Assembly (NCBI RefSeq): GCF_031326225.1
Contig: NZ_CP133720.1
Span: 1,798,001 to 1,862,000, forward strand
Origin: Undibacterium cyanobacteriorum
Lineage (GTDB): Bacteria > Pseudomonadota > Gammaproteobacteria > Burkholderiales > Burkholderiaceae_D
DNA length: 64,000 nt
Direction of reading: 5' to 3'
Below the pieces are notes generated by a model. That model saw only the letters and a list, made by a program, of their open reading frames with translations, was not told the DNA's origin and did no database searches. Below are positions 35,733-45,314 of this stretch, one piece after another; position 1 is the stretch's first letter; each line of letters opens with the position of its first letter. A program made the translations under genes and the position numbers.

Positions 35733-36154
35733 GTTGTACTGGCTACGGTGTGTGAGGGTTGGATGCCCTCATGTTGATATTGTCGAAAACGTTGACGGGC
35801 TGCTTGCGCGTCAGTCGGATCGGTCGAGACGATTTCAATCACTCTTTCAAACTCTTGATAGTTGGTGGGGAGTTCTCGGCTCAAATTAATCAGAATTTGA
35901 CGATGCGGTAGGTTTGCTTGCAAGTCTTTGGTCAAAATGATGGGCGTCACAGGTGCATTTGCATCGTCAAGATAGCTATGCGGCAGAAAGTCGCTGGCCG
36001 AAAACGACCATAGCTGTTCATCGAGACACGCTAAGGCAGCGTCATCGTCGCTATAGATGATGATGTTGCAATGAGCGGCACGTGCTTTCCGAACTAGACG
36101 GCAAGTGTAATGCAGACTATCGCTAACTTGGCTGTGAAAGTCGACGCGAGGCAT
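35729..36154 (-). CDS. holC: DNA polymerase III chi subunit
   Basis: A 141-residue clamp-loader accessory protein that contacts SSB. MPRVDFHSQVSDSLHYTCRLVRKARAAHCNIIIYSDDDAAL and LWSFSASDFLPHSYL are typical HolC. It overlaps the DUF2486-like gene. pepA, a common upstream neighbour, is not here. Confidence 0.9.
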   Translation of the reverse strand: MPRVDFHSQVSDSLHYTCRLVRKARAAHCNIIIYSDDDAALACLDEQLWSFSASDFLPHSYLDDANAPVTPIILTKDLQANLPHRQILINLSRELPTNYQEFERVIEIVSTDPTDAQAARQRFRQYQHEGIQPSHTVASTT

Positions 36155-36227
36155 TTTGTCAGTGGTAGTTTAAAAAATAAGCAAAAATAAAGCAGGAACG
36201 ATGATCAAGGAAATACCCCTTGTTACC

Positions 36228-36863
36228 TCAAAAACGTATGCCCGATGCTGAAGATGATTTCGGTTTTAGTGGCTCCGCAGCCTTCGTATCGGCGGCTTTG
36301 TTTTCGTTGACGACCGGTGGTGCTGCAGGTTCGGGTTCAGGATAACGGTAGTCTTTCGGAAGTTTGTTGGTTTCAGGATAGCCTGCCGCAGCTAAGGCCG
36401 TTTTCCATTCGACCGCGTCGAGGCCCTTGAATTTGCTACGACTGATAATTAATAAGGGCAGTGAAGTATCTCCGCTGACTTGACTCAATTTATTGACGTC
36501 GTCGTTGGTTTTGACGGTTTTTTCGGTGAACGGAATGCCCGCTTGTTTTAGCAGACTTCGCCCCTCATTACATGCGCCACAATTTGGCGCTGTGTAGAGT
36601 GTGACGGGATTCTTGCTCACGGCAGCGGCAAGATCAGATGGGAAATTCGCTGTATTAATACTGCTGCCGGTGTCGAAACTCTTGGTCGCGACTTTTTTTG
36701 CGCTTGGCGGTGGAGGCGTATCGCTATAAACGGTTTTGCCATTGGCATCGATCCATTTATAGGCTTGCGCGAAGGCGTTGCTAGTCAATAAACCTGCAGC
36801 GACGCCAAGTAAAATGAAAATTGATGTCAATCTCGATTTATTGATTTTATTACGCTGAATCAT
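36228..36863 (-). CDS. DUF4124-glutaredoxin fusion, exported
   Basis: A 211-residue protein with a signal peptide (ending TSNAFAQ), a DUF4124 domain (YKWIDANGKTVYSDTPPP) and a glutaredoxin-like domain with the active site PNCGACNEGRSLL (CxxC). The tail is Pro/Lys/Ala-rich. It probably acts as a periplasmic thiol-disulfide or binding protein. The start at 36863 puts the signal peptide first; a longer frame adds 15 residues with no support. Confidence 0.82.
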   Translation of the reverse strand: MIQRNKINKSRLTSIFILLGVAAGLLTSNAFAQAYKWIDANGKTVYSDTPPPPSAKKVATKSFDTGSSINTANFPSDLAAAVSKNPVTLYTAPNCGACNEGRSLLKQAGIPFTEKTVKTNDDVNKLSQVSGDTSLPLLIISRSKFKGLDAVEWKTALAAAGYPETNKLPKDYRYPEPEPAAPPVVNENKAADTKAAEPLKPKSSSASGIRF

Positions 36864-36915
36864 GATGTCGCCCCATTCCCTCAAGTAAAACGTGAACCTG
36901 TTTTCCAATTACTTC

Positions 36916-38997
36916 TTAAGCATTCATACCATTATGCCGCAATAAGGCGTCGATCGATGGTTTTCTGCCACGGAAAGCGACAAAGGATTCCAAGGCAGGG
37001 CGCGAACCACCGACTTCCAAAATCTCGGTTTGAAAACGCTGCCCGACGCGGCGTGACAGACTTGTACCTTCGCTTTCGACCACTTCTTCAAAGGCGGCAT
37101 AAGCATCGGCGGATAAGACTTCGGCCCATTTGTAACTGAAATAGCCCGCCGCATAACCGCCTGCAAAGATGTGACTAAACGAATGTTGAAAGCGATTAAA
37201 GCTCGGTGGTTGAATGACCGACACTTGATTGCGCACGTCCTGCAGTACTTGTGCTACTTGGAAGGATGCGCTTGAACCTGTTTTCGGGTGCTGGGCGTGA
37301 ATCCGCATATCAAATAAGGCGAACTCGACTTGACGCAAAGTCTGCAAGCCTGCTTGGAAGTTTTTCGCCGCAATCATCTTGTCGTACAAACTGCGCGGGA
37401 GGGCTTGTTCTGTCTCGACATGGGCGCTCATCGATTGCAGCACGTCCCATTCCCAGCAGAAGTTTTCCATAAATTGGGAAGGTAGTTCAACCGCATCCCA
37501 TTCCACGCCCGAGATACCAGAAACAGCGATATCATCGACTTGGGTGAGTAACTGATGTAGTCCATGTCCGAACTCATGAAATAAAGTGATCACTTCATCA
37601 TGCGTGAAGGTGGCTGGTTTGCGCACACCATCAACTACCACAGGTGCATTGAAATTACAGGTCAGGTAGACCACTGGCGTTTGCAGTTGGCCTTGTTTCA
37701 GGCAACGGGCGCGGGCGTCGTCCATCCAGGCGCCACCTTGTTTGGCGGCGCGAGCATATAAATCCAAATAGAATTGGCCGACCAGCTTGCCCTCACGTTC
37801 GACACGGAAGAAACGGACATCCTCATGCCAAGTGCTCGCGTGATCTTCGCGAATCGTGGCGCCAAATAGTTTCTCGATGACTTGAAATAAACCTGCGACT
37901 ACTTTCGGTTCTTGAAAGTATTGCTTCAATTCTTGTTCAGAAAAAGCGTAGCGCTGTTCACGCAATTTTTCGGATGCATAAGTCGTATCCCATGCTTGCA
38001 GATCATCGATGCCGAGCTGCTCTTTCGCAAACTGACGAAGCTCGCTGAGATCTTTTGCTGCATATGGTTTGGCCTTGGTGGCGAGATCGAGTAAGAAGGT
38101 TTCGACTTGTTCTGCACTCTCTGCCATCTTTGGGACTAAGGACACGTCTGCATAATGACGATAACCTAAGAGTTCAGCTTCCTCTTGGCGCAAGCGCAAA
38201 ATTTCGTCTATCAATGCACTGTTATCCCACTCGGCATTTCCTCCAAGTTCAGATGCCTTGGTGGCATTTGCACGGTAAATCGTTTCGCGTAGAGAGCGGT
38301 CTTCGGCGTATTGCAAAACAGGGAAGTAGGATGGGAAGTGCAAGGTGAATTGATATCCTTGTTTGCCATCCTCTTGCGCTGCGTTGGCGGCGGCTTGTAA
38401 AACGTCTTCGGGCAATCCTTTTAGCTGTTCGCGGTCTTCGATAAGCAGTTTGTAGTCGTTGGTGGCGTCGAGCAAGTTTTCTGAAAAACGTGTGGAGAGT
38501 GCTGCCAAACGCTCTTGGATTTCAGCATAGCGTTTTTTAGCGTCGTCATTGAGCTCTGCACCACCAAGCTTGAAATCTCGCAAGGCATTGCTGATGATTT
38601 TTTTGCGCGCTGAGCTGAGATCGGCGTAGCTCGGGCTGGTCGCGAGTGCTTTGTAGTTTTGGTAGAGCTGCAGATTTTGTCCTAATGCTGTCCAAAATTC
38701 GGTGATTTTGGGTTGTGCTTCATTGTAGGCAGCGCGTAATTCTGGCGTGTCGCGTACTGAATTGAGGTGGTTCACAATACCCCAAGCACGGCCTAATCGC
38801 TCGGTCGTCGTCTCAAGTGGCGTGACAAAATTGTCCCACGTAATGTTTTCGATGGGTGCTTCCAACTGGGCCACTGTGCGACGACATTCTTCTAGCAATC
38901 GGTCGATCGCTGGGGCCACATGCTCGGCGGTGATGGCATCGAAACGTGGCAAATCAGAAAAATCGAGTAGGGGATTAAGTTCCGTATGACTGTTCAT
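36916..38997 (-). CDS. prlC: Oligopeptidase A
   Basis: A 693-residue zinc metallopeptidase of the M3 family that degrades peptides and signal peptides in the cytosol. The zinc site HEFGH is in VITLFHEFGHGLHQLL, with the third ligand region GISGVEWDAVELPSQFMENFCW downstream. It has the normal family length (about 680). It lies downstream of folD on the same strand; the two are separated by about 280 bases. Confidence 0.95.
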   Translation of the reverse strand: MNSHTELNPLLDFSDLPRFDAITAEHVAPAIDRLLEECRRTVAQLEAPIENITWDNFVTPLETTTERLGRAWGIVNHLNSVRDTPELRAAYNEAQPKITEFWTALGQNLQLYQNYKALATSPSYADLSSARKKIISNALRDFKLGGAELNDDAKKRYAEIQERLAALSTRFSENLLDATNDYKLLIEDREQLKGLPEDVLQAAANAAQEDGKQGYQFTLHFPSYFPVLQYAEDRSLRETIYRANATKASELGGNAEWDNSALIDEILRLRQEEAELLGYRHYADVSLVPKMAESAEQVETFLLDLATKAKPYAAKDLSELRQFAKEQLGIDDLQAWDTTYASEKLREQRYAFSEQELKQYFQEPKVVAGLFQVIEKLFGATIREDHASTWHEDVRFFRVEREGKLVGQFYLDLYARAAKQGGAWMDDARARCLKQGQLQTPVVYLTCNFNAPVVVDGVRKPATFTHDEVITLFHEFGHGLHQLLTQVDDIAVSGISGVEWDAVELPSQFMENFCWEWDVLQSMSAHVETEQALPRSLYDKMIAAKNFQAGLQTLRQVEFALFDMRIHAQHPKTGSSASFQVAQVLQDVRNQVSVIQPPSFNRFQHSFSHIFAGGYAAGYFSYKWAEVLSADAYAAFEEVVESEGTSLSRRVGQRFQTEILEVGGSRPALESFVAFRGRKPSIDALLRHNGMNA

Positions 38998-39188
38998 CTT
39001 GTTTTCTTGTTACTTTAAAAGTGTTGCATGAGTGTTGGGCTAGCATAGCGTTCGGGCGAGCTCGTCGCCTGTGAGCTGTCGAAGTCTAGAATACCACATG
39101 GTGTGTGCTAGCCTCGAAATCAAGGGGCTCTTCAAGATCCTAGGAACGACATCAAGTTTTGAGTGGGTTCCTATGTTTTTAAAGCGAG

Positions 39189-39218
39189 AACGCCGTCGTC
39201 ATTGCTGACGACGGCGTT
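39189..39218 (-). terminator. Hairpin after folD
   Basis: A 12-bp perfect stem AACGCCGTCGTC / GACGACGGCGTT with a 6-base loop, about 60 bases after the folD stop. The minus-strand tail is only weakly T-rich, so it may be an incomplete terminator. Confidence 0.55.
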
Positions 39219-39280
39219 TCTTGGAATGCTTAACTTCTGAAGCTCATCTTGAGCGCTACTTATTTTTCAATTCTTTTGAT

Positions 39281-40126
39281 TTACTTACGCTCAGCCGCTT
39301 CGATGGTATTCACCAAAAGCATCGTGATCGTCATCGGGCCCACGCCACCTGGTACGGGTGTGATGTGGCCAGCCACTTCCTTGACATTGGCATAATCAAC
39401 GTCACCACATAATTTGCCTTCGTCATCACGATTCATGCCAACATCGAGAACGACAGCACCTGGCTTTACCATGTCTGCCGTCACAATATTACGCTTGCCA
39501 GTCGCGACCACCAAGATATCGGCATTGCGTGTGTGTGCACCCAGATCACGGGTCTTGGAATTGCAAATCGTGACGGTTGCGCCTGCTTGTAATAACAGCA
39601 TCGCTTGTGGTTTGCCAACGATATTCGACGCGCCGACCACCACTGCATTGGCACCGCGCACTGGATAATCGATGGATTCCAACATTTTCATGACACCGTA
39701 GGGTGTGCAAGGGCGGAACAATGGTTGGCCAGTCATCAACAGTCCTGCATTGCTGATATGGAAGCCATCAACGTCTTTTTCCGCCGCGATGGCTTCAATC
39801 ACTTTATTGGCATTGATGTGAGCAGGTAAGGGCAACTGGACCAAGATGCCATCAATTTTAGGATCATTGTTCAAACGGTCGATATGCGCCAATAGATCTG
39901 CTTCGCTCAAATCGGCTTCGTATTTTTCAAGCACGGAATGGAAGCCGCAATCCTGACAAGCCTTCACTTTATTACGCACATAAACTTGTGATGCAGGGTT
40001 GTCGCCAACAAGAATCACCGCTAAACCTGGCTGCTTACCTTGGGCAGTGAGCGCTGCTGCGCGTTTGGTGACGTCAGCGCGGATTTGTTGAGAGAGTTCG
40101 GTGCCGCTAATGATTTGTGCAGTCAT
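39281..40126 (-). CDS. folD: Methylenetetrahydrofolate dehydrogenase/cyclohydrolase
   Basis: A 281-residue bifunctional enzyme interconverting 5,10-methylene-, methenyl- and 10-formyl-tetrahydrofolate with NADP. It has SQVYVRNKVKACQDCGFHS (active-site Lys), LVQLPLPAHINANKV, PCTPYGVMKML and VVGASNIVGKPQAMLLLQAGATVTICNSKT, followed by HITPVPGGVGPMTITMLLVNT. The length is usual. It stands alone at the head of the minus-strand block. Confidence 0.96.
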   Translation of the reverse strand: MTAQIISGTELSQQIRADVTKRAAALTAQGKQPGLAVILVGDNPASQVYVRNKVKACQDCGFHSVLEKYEADLSEADLLAHIDRLNNDPKIDGILVQLPLPAHINANKVIEAIAAEKDVDGFHISNAGLLMTGQPLFRPCTPYGVMKMLESIDYPVRGANAVVVGASNIVGKPQAMLLLQAGATVTICNSKTRDLGAHTRNADILVVATGKRNIVTADMVKPGAVVLDVGMNRDDEGKLCGDVDYANVKEVAGHITPVPGGVGPMTITMLLVNTIEAAERK

Positions 40127-40693
40127 GGTAGTTCGCTCGAAAAGGCCTGATCCAAGGTGGAGTCGGCGAGAGATTAGAAAAATGGTGGATGGCCGTCATT
40201 ATAAAGGATGGCACGCCGCCTCTGCTCGGGTTTGCAACAAACAGGTAACAATGAACTGCAAAAAAGTTAAAGAATTGGAGCTCGTGTAGTGATGAATCAA
40301 AAGTCGAAGTCGGTCTAGAAGGCAGAATGATCAAGTGCTTGATCGTTGAATGCGGCTGGCGGTGAGGTGCCAACTTTTCTCGATGTAATTGATCTCCTTT
40401 GGGTAGGTAATTTTAGCGTCATCAAAAAATTTTCTTTTAGTTACGTAACTTGTAAGGAGTCTGCTCGCACCATCAATGTGCTTTGGGTAAGTCGGTGTTG
40501 GTGAAATGGCGATTAGGGTATTGAGTAGGTCGGTGCGCTACGATCCTATAAAGCGACAAGGCTGCAAGGCGGAGGCGGAACGATTGAGAATCTATAGTTG
40601 AAGAATTATGGGGCGAGAAAGCATGGCGTGGTCATCGCGGTATTCATGGAAATTATCAATAAATACAAAGATTTGTATGTTGCATTGCGACAC

Positions 40694-40736
40694 AAATTTC
40701 ACATTATAAAACGACATATCGTAATTTGAAATTTGC
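40694..40736. promoter_or_regulatory. Inverted repeat overlapping the aceE -35 region
   Basis: A perfect 9-base inverted repeat CAAATTTCA (40694-40702) / TGAAATTTG (40728-40736), with a smaller dyad ACGA/TCGT (40712-40723) inside. The right arm overlaps the predicted -35. It could bind a dimeric regulator or form DNA loops. It does not resemble the enterobacterial PdhR box. Confidence 0.5.
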
Positions 40737-40755
40737 GAAAACACCTGTTAGAATG
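40727..40755 (+). promoter_or_regulatory. Promoter of the pyruvate dehydrogenase operon
   Basis: TTGAAA (40727-40732), a 17-base spacer and TAGAAT (40750-40755). The start would be near 40762, giving a leader of about 327 bases. The gap 40127-41088 (962 bases) holds no coding frame I would accept. Confidence 0.7.
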
Positions 40756-40790
40756 CTTTTACTTCGTGAAAAGCTGGGGTGATTTTGTGC

Positions 40791-40836
40791 GTCTTTTTTG
40801 TTCACGCATGACGTGAATAAGAGTAAAAAGAGACGT
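40791..40836 (+). promoter_or_regulatory. Leader hairpin of the aceE mRNA
   Basis: CGTCTTTTT (40791-40799) can pair with AAAAAGAGACG (40826-40836, with a GA bulge), enclosing TTCACG / CGTGAA (40802-40818) with loop CATGA. It lies within the long 5' leader. A regulatory role is inference. Confidence 0.35.
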
Positions 40837-41088
40837 GTAATCCTGATTGGAAAACGCTGATCTCATCGCGGTAGTTCATGAAATCTCATGAAGTTTATGA
40901 AGCTCATTCAGTTTTTAAAGTAATGAAGTATTTGCTTTGTCGTTGCAGTTTTTGTCGCCAGTCACAGGTTCGTTTTGGTCATCAAATCTATACTCGCATT
41001 GCAGTGATTTCGCTGAAGATTGGTGAATAGTGAAGGGTGATGGCAAGGCAGTACGACAGCAAAAAACAATTTTGAACCAGGAGACCGT

Positions 41089-43782
41089 ATGTCACAGATA
41101 GACCAAATTTTGGCGCAAGCCGTGAATGATCCCGACGTGATCGAAACCAATGAATGGCTTGATGCATTGGAAGCTGTGATTGATACGGAAGGTCCAGACC
41201 GCGCGCACTATTTGATGGAACGTATGATGGATTTGGCGCGTCGTCGTGGTGCGAATATCCCGTTCTCAAGCAATACTGCTTACGTCAATACGATCCCTGC
41301 CGATAAAGGTGCGCATTGCCCAGGTAATTTGGAAATCGAAGAGCGCCTGCGTTCATACATGCGTTGGAATGCGATGGCGATGGTGGTCAAAGCGAATCGT
41401 CTTGACGGCGATTTAGGTGGTCACTTATCGAGCTTCGCTTCTTTGGCGAATATGCTCGGTATTGGTTTCAACCATTTTTGGCATGCACCAACGGCGGATC
41501 ACGGTGGGGATTTGCTGTACATTCAAGGTCACTCTTCTCCAGGTATTTATGCTCGCGCTTTCCTCGAAGGCCGCTTGAGCGAGGATCAGTTGTTGCACTT
41601 CCGTCGTGAAGTTGATGGCAAAGGTCTGTCTTCTTACCCACATCCAAAACTGATGCCAGATTTCTGGCAATTCCCAACTGTTTCGATGGGCTTGGGCCCA
41701 TTGATGGCCATCTACCAAGCACGCTTTTTGAAATATCTCCACGCACGTGGCATCGCTGATACGGAAAAACGTAAAGTCTGGGCATTCTGCGGCGACGGTG
41801 AAATGGATGAACCAGAATCCATGGGCGCGATTGGCATGGCGGGCCGTGAAAAGTTGAATAACCTCGTGATCGTGGTGAACTGTAATTTGCAACGTCTGGA
41901 CGGCCCAGTACGCGGCAATGGAAAAATCATTCAAGAACTCGAATCTGACTTCCGTGGCGCAGGCTGGAATGTGGTTAAAGTGATTTGGGGTTCTGGTTGG
42001 GATGAATTGCTGGCGAAAGACAAAGAAGGCGCGTTGCGTAAGATTATGATGGAGACCGTCGACGGTGAATATCAGAACTACAAAGCTAAAGACGGCGCCT
42101 ATGTTCGCTCCCACTTCTTCGGCAAAGATCCACGTACATTGGCGATGGTCGCCCATATGTCGGACGACGATATCTGGCGCTTGACACGCGGTGGTCATGA
42201 TCCACACAAAATCTATGCAGCATTTAAAGTCGCACAAGAAAGCGTTGATCAACCGACGGTGATTTTGGCGAAGAGTATTAAAGGTTACGGTTTCGGTAAA
42301 GCAGGTGAAGCACGTAACACGGCACATAATACGAAGAAGCTCGATGACGAAACGATCAAATCCGTACGCGATCGCTTCCAATTGCCGATTCCAGATGACA
42401 AACTGCCGGAAATTCCATTCTACAAACCAGCTGACGATTCGCCAGAAATGAAGTACTTGCACGAACGTCGTGCTGCATTAGGTGGTTACTTGCCACAACG
42501 TCGTCAACAGGCGGATGAGCAATTAGTGGTGCCGCCATTGTCGGCTTTCCAAGCCATGTTGGAACCAACGGCGGAAGGTCGCGAGATTTCGACAACAGCT
42601 TCTTATGTACGTGTGTTGACGTCTTTGCTGCGTGATAGTAGTTTGGGTCAACGTGTGGTGCCGATCATGGTCGATGAATCGCGTACATTCGGTATGGAAG
42701 GCTTGTTCCGTCAAATCGGTATCTTCAGCCAAGTTGGTCAGTTGTACGAACCTGTCGATAAAGATCAGGTGATGTACTACCGCGAAGACAAAGCCGGTCA
42801 GATTTTGCAAGAGGGGATTAATGAAGCCGGTGGTATGAGTTCATGGATCGCTGCGGCGACTTCTTACTCAACCAATAACCGCGTGATGATCCCGTTCTAC
42901 ACGTATTACTCGATGTTCGGTCTGCAACGTATCGGCGATTTGGCCTGGGCCGCAGCGGATATGCGTGCACGTGGTTTCTTGATCGGCGGTACTGCGGGTC
43001 GTACGACACTGAACGGTGAAGGCTTGCAACATGAAGATGGTCATAGCCACGTAATGGCATCGACGATTCCAAACTGCGTTCCTTACGATCCGACATTTGC
43101 GCATGAAGTCGCAGTCATTATTCATGATGGTTTGCGTCGCATGGTCACTAACCAAGAAGACGTGTTCTACTACATCACTGTGATGAACGAGAACTACGCT
43201 CACCCAGGTTTGGTTGCTGGTCAAGAAGAAGGCATCATCAAAGGTCTGTACTCCTTTAAGAAATCGGAAGCGCAAACCAAACATCGCGTGCAGTTGTTAG
43301 GCTCCGGCACTATCTTGCGTGAAGTGATTGCGGCGGCAGATCTGTTGCAAAATGATTGGGGTATCGCGGCCGATATTTGGTCTGCACCATCTTTCACTTT
43401 GTTGGCGCGTGATGGCCAAGATGCGGAACGTTGGAATATGTTGCACCCAACCGAAACACCACGTGTGCCTTACATCGCTGAGTGCTTGAAAGATACTGCA
43501 GGTCCTATCGTTGTATCGACGGATTACATGCGTGTCTATGCTGAACAAGTACGTGCATTTATTCCGAAGAGCCGTAGCTACAAAGTATTGGGTACCGATG
43601 GTTTCGGTCGTTCTGATAGCCGTGCAAAGTTGCGTGAGTTCTTCGAAGTCAATCGTTATTTCGTCACAGTCGCGGCGCTGAAATCCCTGGCAGACGAAGG
43701 TTCCATCTCGGCTTCCGTAGTGGCACAAGCGATTGAGAAATATGGCATTGATCCAAACAAACCAAATCCGGTGACTGTTTAA
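41089..43782 (+). CDS. aceE: Pyruvate dehydrogenase E1 component
   Basis: An 897-residue thiamine-diphosphate enzyme that decarboxylates pyruvate and acetylates lipoate on E2. It is the homodimeric type: RRRGANIPFSSNTAYVNTI near the start, the ThDP motif WAFCGDGEMDEPES...NNLVIVVNCNLQRLDG in the middle, and LGTDGFGRSD near the end. The length is normal (887 in E. coli). AGGAGA precedes the ATG. It is first gene of aceE-aceF-lpdA. Confidence 0.96.
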   Translation: MSQIDQILAQAVNDPDVIETNEWLDALEAVIDTEGPDRAHYLMERMMDLARRRGANIPFSSNTAYVNTIPADKGAHCPGNLEIEERLRSYMRWNAMAMVVKANRLDGDLGGHLSSFASLANMLGIGFNHFWHAPTADHGGDLLYIQGHSSPGIYARAFLEGRLSEDQLLHFRREVDGKGLSSYPHPKLMPDFWQFPTVSMGLGPLMAIYQARFLKYLHARGIADTEKRKVWAFCGDGEMDEPESMGAIGMAGREKLNNLVIVVNCNLQRLDGPVRGNGKIIQELESDFRGAGWNVVKVIWGSGWDELLAKDKEGALRKIMMETVDGEYQNYKAKDGAYVRSHFFGKDPRTLAMVAHMSDDDIWRLTRGGHDPHKIYAAFKVAQESVDQPTVILAKSIKGYGFGKAGEARNTAHNTKKLDDETIKSVRDRFQLPIPDDKLPEIPFYKPADDSPEMKYLHERRAALGGYLPQRRQQADEQLVVPPLSAFQAMLEPTAEGREISTTASYVRVLTSLLRDSSLGQRVVPIMVDESRTFGMEGLFRQIGIFSQVGQLYEPVDKDQVMYYREDKAGQILQEGINEAGGMSSWIAAATSYSTNNRVMIPFYTYYSMFGLQRIGDLAWAAADMRARGFLIGGTAGRTTLNGEGLQHEDGHSHVMASTIPNCVPYDPTFAHEVAVIIHDGLRRMVTNQEDVFYYITVMNENYAHPGLVAGQEEGIIKGLYSFKKSEAQTKHRVQLLGSGTILREVIAAADLLQNDWGIAADIWSAPSFTLLARDGQDAERWNMLHPTETPRVPYIAECLKDTAGPIVVSTDYMRVYAEQVRAFIPKSRSYKVLGTDGFGRSDSRAKLREFFEVNRYFVTVAALKSLADEGSISASVVAQAIEKYGIDPNKPNPVTV

Positions 43783-43797
43783 ATGAATCGTAGTTAA

Positions 43798-43905
43798 AAC
43801 CCCTCAACGCAGAGACGCAGAGACTCCGAGAAGTTCGGAAACAGAGAAACCCTCTCTTTCAAGGTCTTACTTAGCGCCTCGGCGCCTCGGCGTTGAAGGG
43901 GGTTT
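43798..43905. repeat. Intergenic palindromic repeat element
   Basis: About 108 bases between aceE and aceF with inverted ends: left AACCCCTCAACGCAGAG, right CGGCGTTGAAGGGGGTT, with internal short repeats GACGCAGAG and CGCCTCGG. It should form a long imperfect hairpin. This resembles the repeated intergenic elements seen in betaproteobacteria. It may affect mRNA stability between E1 and E2; copy number cannot be judged from one window. Confidence 0.7.
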
Positions 43906-43997
43906 GGCAAGAGCATACAAATGCGAATTGGCCGAATGAAACCTATTCCCACCCCAACCCTCCTTGTTACGTGGAGGGAGCAAATGGAGCGAGTATT

Positions 43998-45299
43998 ATG
44001 AGTACAGTAGAAGTCAAAGTCCCGGATATTGGTGATTTTAAAGAGGTTGAAGTCATCGAGTTGATGGTGAAAGTAGGTGACGTGATCAAAGTGGATCAGT
44101 CCTTGATTACCGTCGAATCTGATAAAGCCAGTATGGAAATTCCTTCCAGCCACGCTGGTGTGGTGAAGGAAGTAAAGGTCAAGATTGGTGACAAAGTCGC
44201 ATTAGGCTCTTTGGTCGCGATCGTTGAAGCTGATGGCGCTGCCGAAGCTGCACCAGCGTCGACGCCAGCACCGGCAGCGGTTGCAGCGCCAGCACCAGCA
44301 CCTGTGGCTGCCCCAGCAGTGGCTGCTGCACCTGCCGCATCTGCAGCAGTGGTGGTAACCCCAGCGGGCAAAGCGCATGCATCACCATCGGTACGCAAAT
44401 TCGCTCGTGAACTCGGTGTCGATTTGAGTAAGGTCCCTGGCACAGCACCTAAAGGTCGCGTGACCCAGCAAGACGTGCAGAATTATGTGAAGGGTGTAAT
44501 CGCTGGAGCGGCAAACCCAGTGAGTGCGGCGCCTGTTGCAAGCAATGGCAGCGGTGCGGGATTGAATCTCTTGCCATGGCCTTCACTCGACTTCTCGAAG
44601 TTTGGTGCGACTGAAACGCAGCCATTGTCACGTATCAAAAAACTCAGCGGCCCGAATTTGCATCGCAATTGGGTCATGATTCCTCACGTCACGCAATTCG
44701 ACGAAGCCGATATTTCGGACCTGGAAGAATTCCGTAAATCCTCGAACGCGGCCTTGGCTAAATCGGGCGTGAAATTGACGATGTTGGCTTTCGTGATCAA
44801 GGCCAGCGTGTCTGCCTTGAAGAAGTTCCCAGCCTTTAACTCCTCTTTGGATGCGACTGGTGAAAACTTGATCTTGAAGCAGTACTACAACATCGGTTTC
44901 GCAGCTGATACACCGAACGGTTTGGTGGTGCCCGTCGTCAAAAACGCAGACCAAAAAACTTTGTCGCAAATCGCTAATGAAATGGGCGAATTGTCAGCGC
45001 AAGCTCGTGAAGGCAAGTTGAAGCCAGCGGATATGCAAGGCGCTACCTTCACGATCTCTTCCTTGGGCGGTATCGGTGGCACAGCATTTACCCCGATCAT
45101 CAACGCACCTGAAGTCGCGATTCTTGGTTTGTCGAAGTCTTCGATGAAGCCGGTGTGGGACGGCAAACAATTCGCTCCACGTTTGATGTTGCCATTGTCC
45201 TTGTCCTACGACCATCGCGTGATCGATGGTGCGATGGCGGCGAAGTTCACAGCCTATTTGGCGGATGTTCTCGCTGATTTGCGTAAAACCATGTTGTAA
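43998..45299 (+). CDS. aceF: Dihydrolipoamide acetyltransferase E2 of pyruvate dehydrogenase
   Basis: A 433-residue core subunit. One N-terminal lipoyl domain (Lys43 in VESDKASMEIP), an Ala/Pro-rich linker, the peripheral-subunit-binding domain (SPSVRKFARELGVDLSKVPGTAPKGRVTQQDVQ), and the catalytic domain with YDHRVIDGA. E. coli E2 has three lipoyl domains; here there is only one, while E3 carries two. The start at 43998 (MSTVEVKVPDIGD) is the conserved one; the frame extends upstream through the repeat element to 43893. Confidence 0.95.
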   Translation: MSTVEVKVPDIGDFKEVEVIELMVKVGDVIKVDQSLITVESDKASMEIPSSHAGVVKEVKVKIGDKVALGSLVAIVEADGAAEAAPASTPAPAAVAAPAPAPVAAPAVAAAPAASAAVVVTPAGKAHASPSVRKFARELGVDLSKVPGTAPKGRVTQQDVQNYVKGVIAGAANPVSAAPVASNGSGAGLNLLPWPSLDFSKFGATETQPLSRIKKLSGPNLHRNWVMIPHVTQFDEADISDLEEFRKSSNAALAKSGVKLTMLAFVIKASVSALKKFPAFNSSLDATGENLILKQYYNIGFAADTPNGLVVPVVKNADQKTLSQIANEMGELSAQAREGKLKPADMQGATFTISSLGGIGGTAFTPIINAPEVAILGLSKSSMKPVWDGKQFAPRLMLPLSLSYDHRVIDGAMAAKFTAYLADVLADLRKTML

Positions 45300-45314
45300 T
45301 CAGGAGCCAAGACG

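Noticed and set aside
40694..40736. PdhR-type operator
   Set aside because: The arms do not match the known enterobacterial PdhR pattern; kept only as an unassigned dyad.
40127..41088. Possible coding gene in the long gap before aceE
   Set aside because: Open frames there are short, without ribosome sites or motifs; control-region features explain part of the gap.
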